DNA of 64,000 bases from Helicobacter enhydrae (GCF_001693335.1 NZ_CP016503.1:124001-188000), one strand, 5' to 3'; positions 7,877 to 19,800 are shown, counted from the stretch's first letter. The notes: generated from the sequence alone by a model not told the origin. Translations and numbers: made by a program.

Positions 7877-8698
7877 ATGGCATCAGAAAAGGCAGTGATT
7901 GAGAGTTATGCAGATACAACTAGCGATAGAAAAAAAAGTCGCTTACCTGCAAAACTTGATTGGTGGCAAAGTGCAACGGGGTTGTTCCTCGCTTTGTTTA
8001 TGATTGCACATATGTTTTTTGTCTCTAGTATTTTGATTAGCCCGCACGCGTTTGATTGGCTAGTTGGAATGGCAGAGCTTGATTTTGTGTTTGGGCATCG
8101 CAAGCCTTGGGTGACTTCATTGGTGGTGCTTGTGGTTTTGAGTGCGTTTATCGCTCACGCCTTTTTGGCTCTGCGTAAATTCCCTATCAACTACAAGCAG
8201 TTCCTCAAAATGCGAACACACAAGAATCTAATGAGACATAGCGATACGAGTCTTTGGTGGATCCAAGCGATGACGGGTTTTGTGCTTTTCTTTTTGGGGA
8301 GTGCACATTTGTTTGTGATTATGCTCTCTCCCAATAGCCCTGACGCATTGGTGGGGATCGGCTCTGTGGCATCTTCATTGCGTTTTGTGGAGCAACATTT
8401 TTGGATTTTGTATCTTTTTTTGTTGATTGCAGTTGAGCTTCACGGAAGCATTGGGCTTTATCGTTTGGCTGTGAAATGGGGGTGGTTTGACAAATGGGGC
8501 AAAACTCCTGAAGGCACAAGAAAAGTGTTGCAAAAAGTAAAAATGGGAATGACGATTTTTTTCCTCACGCTCGGCTTTTTGACTTATGGAGCTTATATCA
8601 AATACGGACTTGAGCTTTCTCAATCTGAAGTAAGGAAAACTAGCATTGTGACAGAAGAGAAAATCGAAGAAATCAAAATTGATGTGTTGGAGAAGTAG
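7877..8698 (+). CDS. frdC: Fumarate reductase cytochrome b subunit
   Basis: FrdC is the dihaem membrane anchor that passes electrons from menaquinol to FrdAB for fumarate respiration. The 273-aa product has five predicted membrane helices and the histidines expected for two haems b ([33 protein letters not shown]), as in the Wolinella enzyme. It leads the frdCAB operon, with GAAGGAGAG before its ATG and frdA starting 2 bases after its stop. Product length, residue pattern and gene order all match the Helicobacter enzyme. Confidence 0.95.
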   Translation: MASEKAVIESYADTTSDRKKSRLPAKLDWWQSATGLFLALFMIAHMFFVSSILISPHAFDWLVGMAELDFVFGHRKPWVTSLVVLVVLSAFIAHAFLALRKFPINYKQFLKMRTHKNLMRHSDTSLWWIQAMTGFVLFFLGSAHLFVIMLSPNSPDALVGIGSVASSLRFVEQHFWILYLFLLIAVELHGSIGLYRLAVKWGWFDKWGKTPEGTRKVLQKVKMGMTIFFLTLGFLTYGAYIKYGLELSQSEVRKTSIVTEEKIEEIKIDVLEK

Positions 8699-8700
8699 TG

Positions 8701-10680
8701 ATGAAGATTGTGTATTCAGACGCGTTGGTTGTAGGTGGAGGATTGGCTGGTTTGAGATCAGCGATTGGTTGTCGTCAATTGGGGCTCAAAACGATTGTTT
8801 TGAGTTTGATTCCTGTGAAGCGTTCGCACTCTGCAGCGGCTCAAGGAGGAATGCAAGCAAGTCTAGGAAATGCGACAAAGGCTAGGGGGGATAATGAGGA
8901 TATTCATTTTATGGACACAGTCAAAGGGAGCGATTGGGGTTGTGATCAAAAGGTGGCAAGAATGTTTGCTGCCACAGCTCCCAAAGCGATTCGTGAGCTT
9001 GCATCTTGGGGCGTGCCTTGGAATCGCGTAAAAGCAGGAGAGCATAGTGCGATCATCAAAGGGCAAAAGGAGACTTTTCAAGAAGATGAAGAGGCTCACG
9101 GACTGATCAATGCACGAGATTTTGGTGGGACTAAAAAATGGAGAGCTTGTTATACAGGAGATGCTACAGGGCATTCGATGCTTTATGCAGTTGCCAATGA
9201 GGCGATGAGGCTTGGCACTGAAATCTTGGATCGCAAAGAAATGGTTGCTGTGATTCACTATGAGGGCAAATGCTATGGCGTGGTGGCAAGGGATTTGGTG
9301 ACAGGAGAACTCATCGCCTTTGTTTCTAAAGGCACATTGATTGCCACAGGGGGATATGGTAGGATTTACAAAAACACTACAAATGCTGTGATTTGTGATG
9401 GTGTGGCAGCGGGAGCAGTGCTTGAAACAGGGATTGTGAGGCTTGGAAATATGGAAGCAGTGCAATTCCATCCTACGCCCATTGTACCTAGTGGGATTTT
9501 GCTGACTGAAGGTTGCAGGGGTGATGGGGGATTGCTTAGAGATGTCGATGGACACGCTTTTATGGCAGATTATGAACCAGAAAAGAGGGATTTGGCAAGT
9601 CGCGATGTGGTGAGTCGTAGAATGCTAGAGCATATCAAAGCAGGCAAAGGGATCAAATCGCCTTATGGGGATCATTTGTGGCTTGATATTTCTATTTTGG
9701 GGGCAGAGCATATCCACAAAAACTTGCGTGATGTTTGGGAGATTGCACATTGTTTCAATGGTATTGATTTGGCACAAAAAGGCGTATATGCCCCCGTGCG
9801 TCCTATGCAGCACTATAGTATGGGCGGGATTCGCACCAATGCAAGAGGGGAAACCAAGCTCAAAGGACTTTTTGCAGCAGGAGAGGCGGCGTGTTGGGAT
9901 ATGCACGGATTCAATCGTTTGGGAGGAAACTCTGTAGCAGAGGCAGTTGTGGCAGGAATGGTTGTGGGAGATTATTTTGCAGAGCATTGCAAAAACTCTC
10001 AAGCTGAAATTTCAACAGAGGTGATTCAAGGGTTTTTGGACAGAGAACAAGCCAAGCTTGAGGCGATTATCCAGAGAGAAAATGGAGAGAATCCTTTCAA
10101 ACTCAAAGCACAAATGCAAGAGCTTGTGGAGGAATATATCGGGATTTTTAGGACAGAAGAGGGGTTGCAAAAAGCAGTTGATGGTTTGGAGGAGTTGTGC
10201 AGACGCTCCAAAAATATTTCTATCCATTACAAAGAGTTGAGTGCAAATCCTGAGCTTGAAGAGGCTTATCGCGTCCAAAAAATGATAAAAATTGCCCTAT
10301 GTGTCGCTAAGGGGGCTTTGGAAAGGAAAGAAAGCAGGGGGGCTCATAGTCGTGAGGATTATCCAAAGCGTGATGATGCCAATTGGCTCAAACGCACTCT
10401 TGCATATTGGAAAAATGCAGAGGATACGATGCCCACACTTGAGTATGAAGAGCTTGATATTATGGAGATGGAAATCGCTCCTGCCTATCGTGGCTATGGA
10501 CCACAAGGTATGATTATCGAGAATGAAAAATCAGCCAAACGCGCCCAAGAAATCGAAGAGATCACCCAAAAACTCAAAGAAGATGGCAAAAATCGTTGGG
10601 AAATCCAAGATGCCTTGATGCCTTTTGAGCTCCAAGAGCGTTATAAAGCAAGAATTGAAAGAATAGGAGAACCATTATGA
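8701..10680 (+). CDS. frdA: Fumarate reductase flavoprotein subunit
   Basis: This is the catalytic subunit, reducing fumarate to succinate with covalently bound FAD. The 659-aa product shows the FAD-binding N-terminus [12 protein letters not shown], the flavin-attachment region [11 protein letters not shown], the active-site segments [11 protein letters not shown] and [11 protein letters not shown], and the C-terminal FAD motif NRLGGNS. An in-frame GTG lies one codon earlier (8698), but the ATG at 8701 sits better behind GGAG. The stop overlaps frdB as ATGA. A long open frame on the opposite strand is a composition shadow. Confidence 0.97.
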   Translation: MKIVYSDALVVGGGLAGLRSAIGCRQLGLKTIVLSLIPVKRSHSAAAQGGMQASLGNATKARGDNEDIHFMDTVKGSDWGCDQKVARMFAATAPKAIRELASWGVPWNRVKAGEHSAIIKGQKETFQEDEEAHGLINARDFGGTKKWRACYTGDATGHSMLYAVANEAMRLGTEILDRKEMVAVIHYEGKCYGVVARDLVTGELIAFVSKGTLIATGGYGRIYKNTTNAVICDGVAAGAVLETGIVRLGNMEAVQFHPTPIVPSGILLTEGCRGDGGLLRDVDGHAFMADYEPEKRDLASRDVVSRRMLEHIKAGKGIKSPYGDHLWLDISILGAEHIHKNLRDVWEIAHCFNGIDLAQKGVYAPVRPMQHYSMGGIRTNARGETKLKGLFAAGEAACWDMHGFNRLGGNSVAEAVVAGMVVGDYFAEHCKNSQAEISTEVIQGFLDREQAKLEAIIQRENGENPFKLKAQMQELVEEYIGIFRTEEGLQKAVDGLEELCRRSKNISIHYKELSANPELEEAYRVQKMIKIALCVAKGALERKESRGAHSREDYPKRDDANWLKRTLAYWKNAEDTMPTLEYEELDIMEMEIAPAYRGYGPQGMIIENEKSAKRAQEIEEITQKLKEDGKNRWEIQDALMPFELQERYKARIERIGEPL

Positions 10681-11402
10681 GTAATCGAATCTTAACTTTT
10701 AAAATTTTCAAATACAATCCTCAAAGTGCGGTGTCCAAGCCCCATTTTGCAGAATATCAGATTGAAGAATTGGATTCTATGTCTATTTTTATCGCACTCA
10801 ACAAGATTAGAAGCGAGCTTGATCAATCTTTGAGTTTTGATTTTGTTTGCCGTGCGGGGATTTGTGGGAGCTGTGGAATGATGATTAATGGCACTCCGCG
10901 TCTTGCTTGCCGCACTTTGACAAAAGAATTTGAAAGTGGGGTTATCACATTGATGCCACTTCCTGCGTTCAAGCTCATCAAAGATTTATCTGTAGATACT
11001 GGAAGTTGGTTTGAAGGAATGACAAAGCGTGTCGAGAGTTGGATCCATTCCAATGAAGAAAAAGTGGATTTGAGTAAGTTTGAGGCAAGGGTGGAGCCAG
11101 AGGTTGCTGAAGAGGTGTTTGAGCTTGATCGCTGTATCGAGTGTGGTTGCTGTGTCGCAGGGTGTGGCACCAAAGTGATGAGAGAGGATTTTATCGCTCC
11201 TGCTGGACTGAATCGTGTAGCAAGGTTTTATATCGATCCTCAAGATAAACGCACTGATGAGGATTGGTTTGAGCTCATCGGAGATGATAATGGAATCTTT
11301 GGGTGTATGTCATTGCTAGCCTGTCAAGATGTTTGCCCCAAAGAATTGCCACTGCAAACCAAGATTGCGTATTTGCGTCGCAAAATGGTGCAGTGTAAAT
11401 AA
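10677..11402 (+). CDS. frdB: Fumarate reductase iron-sulfur subunit
   Basis: FrdB carries electrons between the FrdC haems and the FrdA flavin through three Fe-S clusters. The 241-aa product has the [2Fe-2S] ligands in [21 protein letters not shown] (about residues 57-77), then [11 protein letters not shown] near 151 and a second CxxxxxCxDVCP cluster near 208 for the [4Fe-4S] and [3Fe-4S] centres. Its ATG overlaps the frdA stop. The product length fits the family. Confidence 0.97.
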   Translation: MSNRILTFKIFKYNPQSAVSKPHFAEYQIEELDSMSIFIALNKIRSELDQSLSFDFVCRAGICGSCGMMINGTPRLACRTLTKEFESGVITLMPLPAFKLIKDLSVDTGSWFEGMTKRVESWIHSNEEKVDLSKFEARVEPEVAEEVFELDRCIECGCCVAGCGTKVMREDFIAPAGLNRVARFYIDPQDKRTDEDWFELIGDDNGIFGCMSLLACQDVCPKELPLQTKIAYLRRKMVQCK

Positions 11403-11424
11403 TGTAATAAATTAAAGGATAACG

Positions 11425-12450
11425 ATGCAAGAACCCACCCAAGAAGTTGTTGTAGATGAAAAATTGATCAAAGAAGTATTAAAAAGGCTCATTGATGGTG
11501 CAAGTTGTGCTGAAATAGAGCCTTCAAAAATCATCTCTGGTTCCAATCTCACCTATGTGACAGATAAGCAAGTTGTTGATGCGACAAAGCTCAAAGGGGG
11601 CATTGTCTTTGATGGCAATATTTTGAGAGGGGGAATTTATGAAGAGAAAAATGATTATTATGTGAGTGATACTAGGGATTATATCTATGCCTTGAAGGGA
11701 AGTGAGCTGGAAGTCAAAGCAATTTGCTCCCCACAAAGTTTTGTGCTACAAAATTTTGATGTCAATCAAGAGACACTTGGAATCAAGCTAAGCAAGAAGC
11801 CAACAAAAGAAATCGGAATTGTTGTTTGTGCAACCCAATCGATGAGTGATTGTGTTTTTGCACTCAAAGAAATTGCTCCATTTTTGAGCCAACATCTTTT
11901 TGGTGATGACAAAGATGCTTATGCAAAAGTAGTGCTTGTGAGATTCACTTGGCTTCTCTTTGAATCTTTGGGTGTGTTTTATCAGCAAGATTCGTTCGCT
12001 CAAGCTATCAATAAGCTTAGCACAACGCAATCTGACACGCGAATGCTGTATCGTTCTTTGATTGAGGCGATGAGATATTTTACCAAAGACAATGGTTTGG
12101 AAAAAGAGATTTATCTCATTAGCGATGGAAGTGCGAGCGATCCCCATAATGAAGATCAAGCATTACAAATGACACAGAATCTCAATTTTAATATTGCCAA
12201 AGGTGAGGAGTGCGGAAAAAATTGCGTCAAGATTCATAGTTTTAATCTTGGGCAACCTCTAGATTTTTTGAAAAATTTATCAAAAATCACGGGTGGAAAT
12301 TATTATTATGCTGACAATATCTATAATTTCAAGAAAAATATTCTGACACAAAGTAGTGGAGGGAAGTTTGATATGCGTGAGCTTGATGTAGTGATTCATC
12401 CTTCCAAAACTCACAAAATGCACGATGATTTTCCTCAATCCCAATCGTAA
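11425..12450 (+). CDS. Von Willebrand factor A-like domain protein, function unknown
   Basis: The 341-aa product has an N-terminal region of about 125 residues without a recognised fold, then what looks like a vWA domain (about 130-320). The strand IGIVVCATQSMSD is where the metal-binding DxSxS would normally be, followed by KVVLVRFTW and EIYLISDGSASDP, the usual second and third blocks. The first Asp of DxSxS is replaced, so metal-dependent ligand binding is doubtful. No signal peptide or membrane helix is seen, so it is probably cytoplasmic. It starts 22 bases after frdB behind AAAGGAT and may be co-transcribed with frdCAB. I cannot assign a function. Confidence 0.6.
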   Translation: MQEPTQEVVVDEKLIKEVLKRLIDGASCAEIEPSKIISGSNLTYVTDKQVVDATKLKGGIVFDGNILRGGIYEEKNDYYVSDTRDYIYALKGSELEVKAICSPQSFVLQNFDVNQETLGIKLSKKPTKEIGIVVCATQSMSDCVFALKEIAPFLSQHLFGDDKDAYAKVVLVRFTWLLFESLGVFYQQDSFAQAINKLSTTQSDTRMLYRSLIEAMRYFTKDNGLEKEIYLISDGSASDPHNEDQALQMTQNLNFNIAKGEECGKNCVKIHSFNLGQPLDFLKNLSKITGGNYYYADNIYNFKKNILTQSSGGKFDMRELDVVIHPSKTHKMHDDFPQSQS

Positions 12451-12534
12451 TGTTTTGAAATAGGTGATTTTATTGTGTTATGTGGGGGGTGTGGGTAGGA
12501 ATGAAGTTACAATCTTCTTGCTTTTGGGGTGATA

Positions 12535-15327
12535 CTATATCCCCAACTCTTTAGCCAAAAATCTCCCTGTATGACTCCCACTTTTGGAAGCATTTTTGGC
12601 AATGTGCTCCACACTTCCGCAATCAAGCACTTGCCCTCCTTGATCCCCTCCCTCAGGACCGATGTCAATCAAATAATCAGCATTTTTGATCATATCAAGA
12701 TTGTGCTCAATCACAATGGCTGAATTCCCCAGACTGACAAGATGGTGCAAGACTTTTGTGAGCCGATCCACATCGGCAAAATGCAATCCTGTCGTGGGCT
12801 CATCCAAGATATAGAGTGTTTTGCCCGTATCTTTGCGACTGAGTTCTTTGGCAAGTTTGATGCGTTGAGCCTCGCCCCCACTTAGCGTCGTTGCGTTTTG
12901 CCCTAGCGTGATGTAGCCTAGCCCCACATCTTGAAGCGTTTGCAATTTGTGTGCGATTTTTGGCACTTTGCTAAAAAACGGCAAGGCATCTTCCACACTC
13001 ATATTGAGCACCTCTGCGATTGATTTGCCTTTGTATTGGATTTCAAGCGTTTGTGCGTTGTATCTTGCACCTTTGCAGCTATCGCACTTCACCATCACAT
13101 CGGGCAAAAAGTGCATTTCGATTTTGATTTCCCCTTCGCCCTGACATTTTTCACAGCGTCCCCCTTTGACATTGAAGCTGAAGCGACCGAGGTTGTAGCC
13201 TCTGATTTTTGCCTCTTTGACTTCTGCAAACAACGCACGAATGTCATCCATCACGCCTGTATAAGTCGCGGGGTTACTTCTAGGGGTGCGTCCGATAGGG
13301 CTTTGATCTAGGTAGATGACTTTGTCTAGATGTTCTAGTCCCGCGATGCTCACGCCGTCGTATTTTTGAATCTTTTTGCTATGGTTTAGGATTTCTTGAG
13401 CGACAGGGAGCAGTGTCTGCAAAACAATAGAGCTTTTGCCACTTCCGCTCACGCCGGTGATACAGACAAAATTGGAAAGCGGGATGTTGATGCTTAGGTT
13501 TTTGATATTGTTGATATTGATACCAGAAATCTCTAGAAATTTTTCTTGTTTGCGGTTGTGGGGGTAGGAGATTTGCCGACTTCCATTGAGGTATTGGGCG
13601 GTGAGGGTGTTTTGTTTGAGTAGCTCTTGGACACTTCCTGCAAACACAATCTCTCCTCCATTCACTCCTGCACCCGGACCAATATCCACAACAAAATCAG
13701 CCTGCAAAATCGTTTCTTTGTCGTGCTCTACGACGATGACTGTGTTGCCTTTTTCTTGCAAACTCCTTAGGGTTTTGATGAGTTTGAGCGTGTCGCGTTC
13801 GTGCAAACCGATACTTGGCTCATCAAGCACATACATCACTCCTGTAAGCCCACTTCCGATTTGACTTGCGATACGGATCCTTTGGCTTTCTCCACCGCTG
13901 ATTGTGCGTGCATCACGCCCCAAAGTCAGATAGCCCAACCCCACATCATAGAGAAAAAACAAGCGTTCTTTGATCTCTTTGAAAATCGGCTCCGCAATCA
14001 TCTGCTCTTGAGGAGTGAGATAGGCAAAATGCTCTGCATTTGCAAAAAACTCATAGCATTCTTGAAGTGGCATATTCAAAATCTCTGAAATCTTTTTGTT
14101 TGCCACTTGGACGCTTAGGGATGGTGCTTTGAGGCGATAGCCTTTGCAACTTGGGCAAGGTTTCTCACTCATAAAATCTGCTAGATCTCTTTCATCTTTG
14201 AACAAATCATAGGCGATTTTCATAATGCCTTGCCAAGGGCGTGTGAGTTTGCTCCCCCTCCATTCAAATGTCACGCTTTGGGAGCTTCCATAGAGCAAAG
14301 CGTTTTGCTGATGTTCTTGAAGTTCATCAAAGCTTTGGGTGAGTTTGATGTTTTGGCTGTTGCAAAAGGCTTCAAAGAGATGATTGTAATACCCTCGATT
14401 GAAGCCAAAGATAAACTTCACACCTCCTTGATTGAGTGGGGCTGAACGATTGAGGAGCTTTTTGAGATCTAGAGTGTATTTCATTCCCAAACCGCCACAA
14501 TCCTCACAAGCCCCCTTTGGGGAGTTAAAAGAAAAAGCCAGAGGCTCAAGAGGCTCAAAGCTCACTTTGCAATCAAAGCAAGCAAAATGCTCTGAAAAAT
14601 GCAAGATTTTGCCATCAAGCTCAATCTCCACCTCGCCAAAAGATTCTTTGAGTGCCTTTTCGATACCTTGTGCGATGCGTGTGTGGTTGTCTTGATTGAG
14701 AATCACGCGATCGATCACGGCTTTGATGGTGTGTTTTTTGGTTTTGCTTAGCGTAATTTCTTCATCAAGACGCACCATCACGCCATCAATATAGGCACGG
14801 ATGATCCCTTTTTGACGCAATGAGTCGATTTTGTCAGCAAAAGTCCCTTTTTTGTCTTTGATGATGGGTGCAAGAATGATGAGTTTGGAATCAATGGGGA
14901 GGGATAGCACTTGATGGATGATGTCAGTTTGTGTCATATAGGAAATGGGTTTGCCACATAGATGGCAGTGCTGATTGCCCACCCTTGCATACAAAAGACG
15001 CAAATAATCATAGATTTCTGTGATTGTGCCAACCGTGGAACGAGGGTTTTTGGAAGTGGTTTTTTGGTCAATGGCGATGGCAGGGGTTAAACCTTCGATT
15101 TTATCCACATTGGGTTTGCCCACTTTGTCCAAAAATTGCCTTGCATAGCTTGAGAGGCTCTCGATATAGCGTCTTTGCCCCTCAGCATAGAGAGTGTCAA
15201 AGGCTAGGGTGCTTTTACCACTTCCACTCAATCCCGTAAAAACAATGAGCTGGTTTTTGGGTAGAGTGAGATTGAGGTTTTTAAGATTGTTTTCTTTGGC
15301 TCCTGCGATAGTGATTTGATCTTTCAC
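12535..15327 (-). CDS. uvrA: Excinuclease ABC subunit A
   Basis: UvrA recognises DNA damage in nucleotide excision repair and loads UvrB. The 930-aa product has two ABC ATPase halves, with Walker A GLSGSGKSTLAF near residue 35 and GVSGSGKSS near 640. Signatures TISGGESQRIRIA and TLSGGEAQRIKLA, and zinc-finger pairs (CHLCGKPI, CFDCKV with CEDCGG, CEKCQGEGE with CDSCKG) are present. Its first codons overlap the end of dapF, so it is the last gene of the carB-dapF-uvrA unit. The length is normal for the family. Confidence 0.98.
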   Translation of the reverse strand: MKDQITIAGAKENNLKNLNLTLPKNQLIVFTGLSGSGKSTLAFDTLYAEGQRRYIESLSSYARQFLDKVGKPNVDKIEGLTPAIAIDQKTTSKNPRSTVGTITEIYDYLRLLYARVGNQHCHLCGKPISYMTQTDIIHQVLSLPIDSKLIILAPIIKDKKGTFADKIDSLRQKGIIRAYIDGVMVRLDEEITLSKTKKHTIKAVIDRVILNQDNHTRIAQGIEKALKESFGEVEIELDGKILHFSEHFACFDCKVSFEPLEPLAFSFNSPKGACEDCGGLGMKYTLDLKKLLNRSAPLNQGGVKFIFGFNRGYYNHLFEAFCNSQNIKLTQSFDELQEHQQNALLYGSSQSVTFEWRGSKLTRPWQGIMKIAYDLFKDERDLADFMSEKPCPSCKGYRLKAPSLSVQVANKKISEILNMPLQECYEFFANAEHFAYLTPQEQMIAEPIFKEIKERLFFLYDVGLGYLTLGRDARTISGGESQRIRIASQIGSGLTGVMYVLDEPSIGLHERDTLKLIKTLRSLQEKGNTVIVVEHDKETILQADFVVDIGPGAGVNGGEIVFAGSVQELLKQNTLTAQYLNGSRQISYPHNRKQEKFLEISGININNIKNLSINIPLSNFVCITGVSGSGKSSIVLQTLLPVAQEILNHSKKIQKYDGVSIAGLEHLDKVIYLDQSPIGRTPRSNPATYTGVMDDIRALFAEVKEAKIRGYNLGRFSFNVKGGRCEKCQGEGEIKIEMHFLPDVMVKCDSCKGARYNAQTLEIQYKGKSIAEVLNMSVEDALPFFSKVPKIAHKLQTLQDVGLGYITLGQNATTLSGGEAQRIKLAKELSRKDTGKTLYILDEPTTGLHFADVDRLTKVLHHLVSLGNSAIVIEHNLDMIKNADYLIDIGPEGGDQGGQVLDCGSVEHIAKNASKSGSHTGRFLAKELGI

Positions 15328-16109
15328 TCCGATGCTCCCAAAAAACTCAAATCAATTTGGCATTTGGCGATCCGTTTGACTTCGCCCTCAAAGCTGATGT
15401 TTTTCTCTTGGATTCTAAACTTGATCAATTCATCAGAAGGTGGGATGAGTATCACTTCATCGCCCTCTAGCTCACCTCTTTCTTTGAGACTTGCCACCAC
15501 ACTTGCCATTCCCGTGCCACAAGCGAGTGTGATGTCTTCCACTCCGCGTTCATAGGTTTTGATTCTGTAGCCCTCTTGGGTTTTGCAAACGATATTGACA
15601 TTGGCATCATATTGCAAACGCATATCTTTCATACTCTCAATAGAGAAGATTTGAAACTCTTCAAGTGTTTTTACAAAACGCACAAGATGGGGCACTCCTG
15701 TATTGAAAAAATCCCAACCATTATCTTGATTGAGTGCGAAGAGTTGGTAGGTCCCAAGATGACTGAGCACCCTATAGGGAGCTTGGGTGCTAAGAATCTC
15801 AACTTCAATCATTCCAGCACCGCTCAAAAACTGATGCTTTTGTGGCGCAAGAGAATGCAGAAACGCATAAAGCCCGACACAACGACTCGCATTGCCACAC
15901 ATTGAAGCAAGGGAGCCATCGCTATTATAAAACCGCCATTGGTAGGCGTATTTTTCGTGAGGGTAGAGAATCACAAGTCCATCAGCACCGATACCTTGAT
16001 GACGATCGCAGACTTTTCTGGCAAACAAAGCAAGGTCGAAATTTGAGGGTGGAATATGGGTGATGAGAAAATCATTGCCACTAGCGCTGTATTTTTCAAG
16101 TTCTAACAT
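15324..16109 (-). CDS. dapF: Diaminopimelate epimerase
   Basis: DapF converts LL- to meso-diaminopimelate for lysine and peptidoglycan synthesis. The 261-aa product has the two active-site cysteines in MCGNASRCVG and LACGTGMAS, plus the N-terminal KYSASGNDF. The frame is open to 16199, but the ATG at 16109 follows an AAAGGA site and starts where the conserved sequence begins. The S4-domain gene ends 13 bases upstream. Confidence 0.96.
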   Translation of the reverse strand: MLELEKYSASGNDFLITHIPPSNFDLALFARKVCDRHQGIGADGLVILYPHEKYAYQWRFYNSDGSLASMCGNASRCVGLYAFLHSLAPQKHQFLSGAGMIEVEILSTQAPYRVLSHLGTYQLFALNQDNGWDFFNTGVPHLVRFVKTLEEFQIFSIESMKDMRLQYDANVNIVCKTQEGYRIKTYERGVEDITLACGTGMASVVASLKERGELEGDEVILIPPSDELIKFRIQEKNISFEGEVKRIAKCQIDLSFLGASE

Positions 16110-16122
16110 TTGAGCTGTCCTT

Positions 16123-16371
16123 TTATTGAAGTTCTTTGAGATAAAGAGAGATTTGGGATTTTGGGGTGGTTTTGGTCGGTGGGATAGCCAAAATCTCATA
16201 TTGTAGGGATTTGTCCAAATATTTCAACTCAATCACATCGCCGATTTTCACTTCTTTGGCGGGTTTGGCGGGTTTGGCGTTGAGGAGAATCGCACCATTT
16301 TGGCACATATCTTGAGCGATACTTCTACGCTTGAGAAGGTTGCTTGAGTTGAGGAATTGATCGAGTCGCAT
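16123..16371 (-). CDS. S4-domain RNA-binding protein (RqcP/Hsp15-like)
   Basis: The 82-aa product is essentially one S4 RNA-binding domain: [20 protein letters not shown] opens it, followed by NGAILLNAK and KIGDVIELKY. Proteins of this size and form (Hsp15, RqcP/YabO) bind stalled 50S-peptidyl-tRNA complexes in ribosome rescue. Which subfamily this one belongs to cannot be told from motifs alone. The start overlaps the preceding stop by one base (TAATG). It lies between a YrdC-like gene and dapF in a housekeeping operon. Confidence 0.8.
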   Translation of the reverse strand: MRLDQFLNSSNLLKRRSIAQDMCQNGAILLNAKPAKPAKEVKIGDVIELKYLDKSLQYEILAIPPTKTTPKSQISLYLKELQ

Positions 16372-16802
16372 TAGCGTATCCTTTTGAGATGAGATTGATT
16401 GATTTTGTAGATTTTGGAGGGCGGGGCTTGAAACAATCCACGCTTATCCTCGATGATAGTATCAGCACGAGAAGTTGCGAAATTGATGTCAAAATCTTTT
16501 CCACTCAGATTGGCACTGGAGCTATAAGCCCATTTGAGAGTGCGTAAAAATCTCAAATGCCAAGAATCAAAAACAACTCTAATAGCCTTGCAATTAGGAT
16601 AAATAAAAGTCGTTTTGCGTGATTTTCGCACCATGTTTTTATATTTTTGAGGCACACGCACGAAGCTTTTGAGAGTTTGCAAAGAATCCACTTCAAGCAA
16701 AACTTGCTTGTTTCTACCCTTGGCTTGATTGATGGTGTGGGGATCTTGACACAAAAAGCCAATCGTTGTGTCAGTTTGAGCCAAAAAGAGCGTAGATTTC
16801 AT
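16371..16802 (-). CDS. Sua5/YciO/YrdC-type protein (short TsaC-like)
   Basis: The 143-aa product has the shape of a small YrdC domain: [14 protein letters not shown] at the N-terminus (the TDTVYGL block of TsaC), central [11 protein letters not shown], and [12 protein letters not shown], the SANxSG block. TsaC/YrdC enzymes make threonylcarbamoyl-AMP for tRNA t6A. This protein is shorter than TsaC (about 190 aa) and has IGF for YGL, so it may be a divergent paralogue as in other epsilonproteobacteria. The ATG overlaps the carB stop (ATGA). Confidence 0.75.
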   Translation of the reverse strand: MKSTLFLAQTDTTIGFLCQDPHTINQAKGRNKQVLLEVDSLQTLKSFVRVPQKYKNMVRKSRKTTFIYPNCKAIRVVFDSWHLRFLRTLKWAYSSSANLSGKDFDINFATSRADTIIEDKRGLFQAPPSKIYKINQSHLKRIR

Positions 16803-19800
16803 TGAACTTGCAAGAAATCTTGGATTGCTTGGGCTTTGTATGGGCTTTGGGTTTCCATCTCGGCTATAGCACTACAGGCGGCTTTGGCTTCTTGTATCGT
16901 GGTGAAATATGGCACACAGGATTTTAGCACCTGCTCTCGCAAAAACTTAGTGTCTGTTTTGTTGCTTCTCTCATCGCTGCTATTGATGACCATTGCGATT
17001 TCATTGTTGGTGATGAGATCTTGTATATTTGGGCGTCCTTCACTCACTTTGAGCACGAGTTCACACTCTATGCCACCTTGTGTGATCGCTTGATGTGTGC
17101 CACTTGTCGCACAAAGCTCAAAGCCCAATGCTTTGAAATTGCGCGCAATCTCGAGGGCAGAGGGTTTGTCAAGCTCTTTGAGAGAGATGAAAATCTTGCC
17201 TTGTGTGGGGAGAGTGTTTTTGGCAGCAATTTGGCTTTTGGCAAAGCTCAATCCAAAGCTTTGGCTGATCCCCATCACCTCTCCTGTGCTTTTCATTTCA
17301 GGACCTAAGAGCACATCTGCACCATTGAGCTTGTTGAATGGGAATACTGATTCTTTGATGGCGATGTGTTTGAGGGCTTTGTGCTGATAGATGTTGTTGG
17401 TATAGATGACCATACCAAAGCGATCATAATAGCTTAGGGCTTCTTTGAGATTGCCCTGCCACATTACGCGTGTTGCGATTTTGGCTAGTGGCATACCTGT
17501 GGCTTTGCTGACAAAAGGCACGGTGCGGCTAGCTCGTGGATTGACTTCGATGAGATAAATCTCATCTTGATAAATCGCATATTGCACATTCATCAGCCCT
17601 ATCACGCCAAGCTTGAGTGCGATCTGAGCGGTGAGATTTTGAATCTCTTGGATTTTTTCTTGTGTGAGGGTGGAGGGAGGGAGGGAGGAGGCACTATCTC
17701 CAGAGTGGATGCCTGCCTCTTCGATGTGTTGCATAATCCCACCGATATACACATCAACTCCATCGCTAATGGCATCGACATCAAGCTCGATGGCACGATC
17801 CAAAAACTTATCCACAAGCACAGGAGAACTCTCGCTCACTCGGACTGCTTCCTCCATATAGGATTTGAGCTCTTCATCGTTATAGACGATCCGCATCGCT
17901 CGTCCTCCCAAAACATAGCTAGGACGCACTAATACGGGGAATCCGATCTTACTTGCGATACTATGGGCTTCTTCTTTGTTGAAAGCAATGCCGTTTTGGG
18001 GTTGTTTGAGTTGGTATTGTTGGACAAAATCAGAAAATTTTTCGCGATCTTCAGCCACATCGATGACTTTGGCACTTGTGCCGATGATTTTGGCACCAAT
18101 GCGTGTGAGATCTTTGGCGAGTTTGAGAGGGGTTTGCCCTCCGAAATGCACGATGATTCCATCAGGTTTCTCTCTCTCAATCACAGAGCGGACATGCTCA
18201 AAGTCGATGGGTTCGAAATACAGCACATCGCTTGTGTCATAGTCCGTGCTCACCGTTTCAGGATTGCAGTTATACATAATGCTTGAGATTCCCATATCTT
18301 TGAGTGCAAAACTTGCATGCACACAGCAATAATCAAACTCGATTCCTTGCCCGATCCGATTGGGTCCTCCACCGATGATCATCACTTTTTTGTGTGTGCT
18401 TTGTGGAAGTGGGGCGGGTGCGATACTGCTAAAATTGCCAATAGAAGAGTAAAGGTAGGGGGTGCGTGAGGTGAATTCTGCAGCACAAGTATCCACTTGC
18501 AAATAATCCTGTGTGACACCCATAGAACATCGCGCTTGATAGACTTCATTTGGGGTGATGTCAATCCCATCGTTTTTCTTGAGCAACGATGCAATCATCG
18601 CATCAGAAAATCCCAAAGACTTGGTTTCTCTCATCAGATGGACATCCTCTAGGATTGATAGAGTGATACGCTCTTCAAATGCAATGATTTCTTGGATTTG
18701 GCTCAAAAACCACGGATCGATTTTGCTCAAAGTATGAATCTCCTCCAAACTCAACCCTTGCCTGAAGCCATCGGCGATGTAGAGCAGTCTTGATTCGTTG
18801 GGGCGACGGATTTCGTGCTTGATTTTTTCCAAATCAGAACTGATGGAGTTAAATCCAAATAGCCCTGTTTCAAGACTGCAGAGGGCTTTTTGCACACTTT
18901 CTGCAAAAGTGCCTCCGATTGCCATCACTTCGCCAATGCTTTTCATACTTGTAGTGAGTGTGGAATCAGCGGTGGGGAATTTTTCAAATGTAAATCTTGG
19001 GATTTTAGTCACAATATAATCGATACTAGGCTCAAAACTAGCAGTTGTGCCTGTAATGTCGTTGGTGATTTCATCAAGAGTGAAGCCCACTGCTAGAAGT
19101 GTGGCTACTTTGGCGATAGGATAGCCTGTCGCTTTGCTTGCAAGGGCTGAAGAGCGTGAAACGCGTGGATTCATCTCGATGACAATCATACGCCCCGTTT
19201 GAGGATTGATGGCAAATTGCACATTGCTCCCCCCTGTATCTACGCCAATCTCACGCAAGATGGCAAAAGAGGCATCACGCATTCTTTGGTATTCTTTGTC
19301 AGTGAGGGTGAGGGCAGGGGCTATGGTGATACTATCGCCTGTATGCACTCCCATAGGATCAAGGTTTTCGATTGAGCAAACGATAATGCAGTTGTCTGCC
19401 TTATCGCGTATGACTTCCATTTCGTATTCTTTCCAGCCCAAAAGTGATTCTTCGATCAAGATTTCATTGATCGGCGAGGCGTCAAGCCCATTTTTTGCCA
19501 ACGCTTTGAACTCATCAATATTATAAGCCACACCGCTTCCCCCACCTGCAAGTGTAAAACTTGCACGGATGATCAAAGGAAACCCGATTTCTTTGGCAGC
19601 ATTGAGTGCTTCTTCTTCATTGTAGGCATAGCGGGATTTTGGGAGATCCATACCGATTTTGAGCATTGATTCTTTGAACGCTTGGCGATCCTCTCCCTTT
19701 TTGATTGCCTCAGGGTTGGCTCCCAAAAACTTCACACCCTCAAGCATTCCTTTTTCTTGCATACTCATTGCGATATTCAATGCAGTTTGCCCCCCCATCG

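Noticed and set aside
8863-9555. 230-aa frame antisense to frdA
   Set aside because: Explained by codon bias of frdA; rich in His/Cys/Pro as expected from the complement; no start signal.
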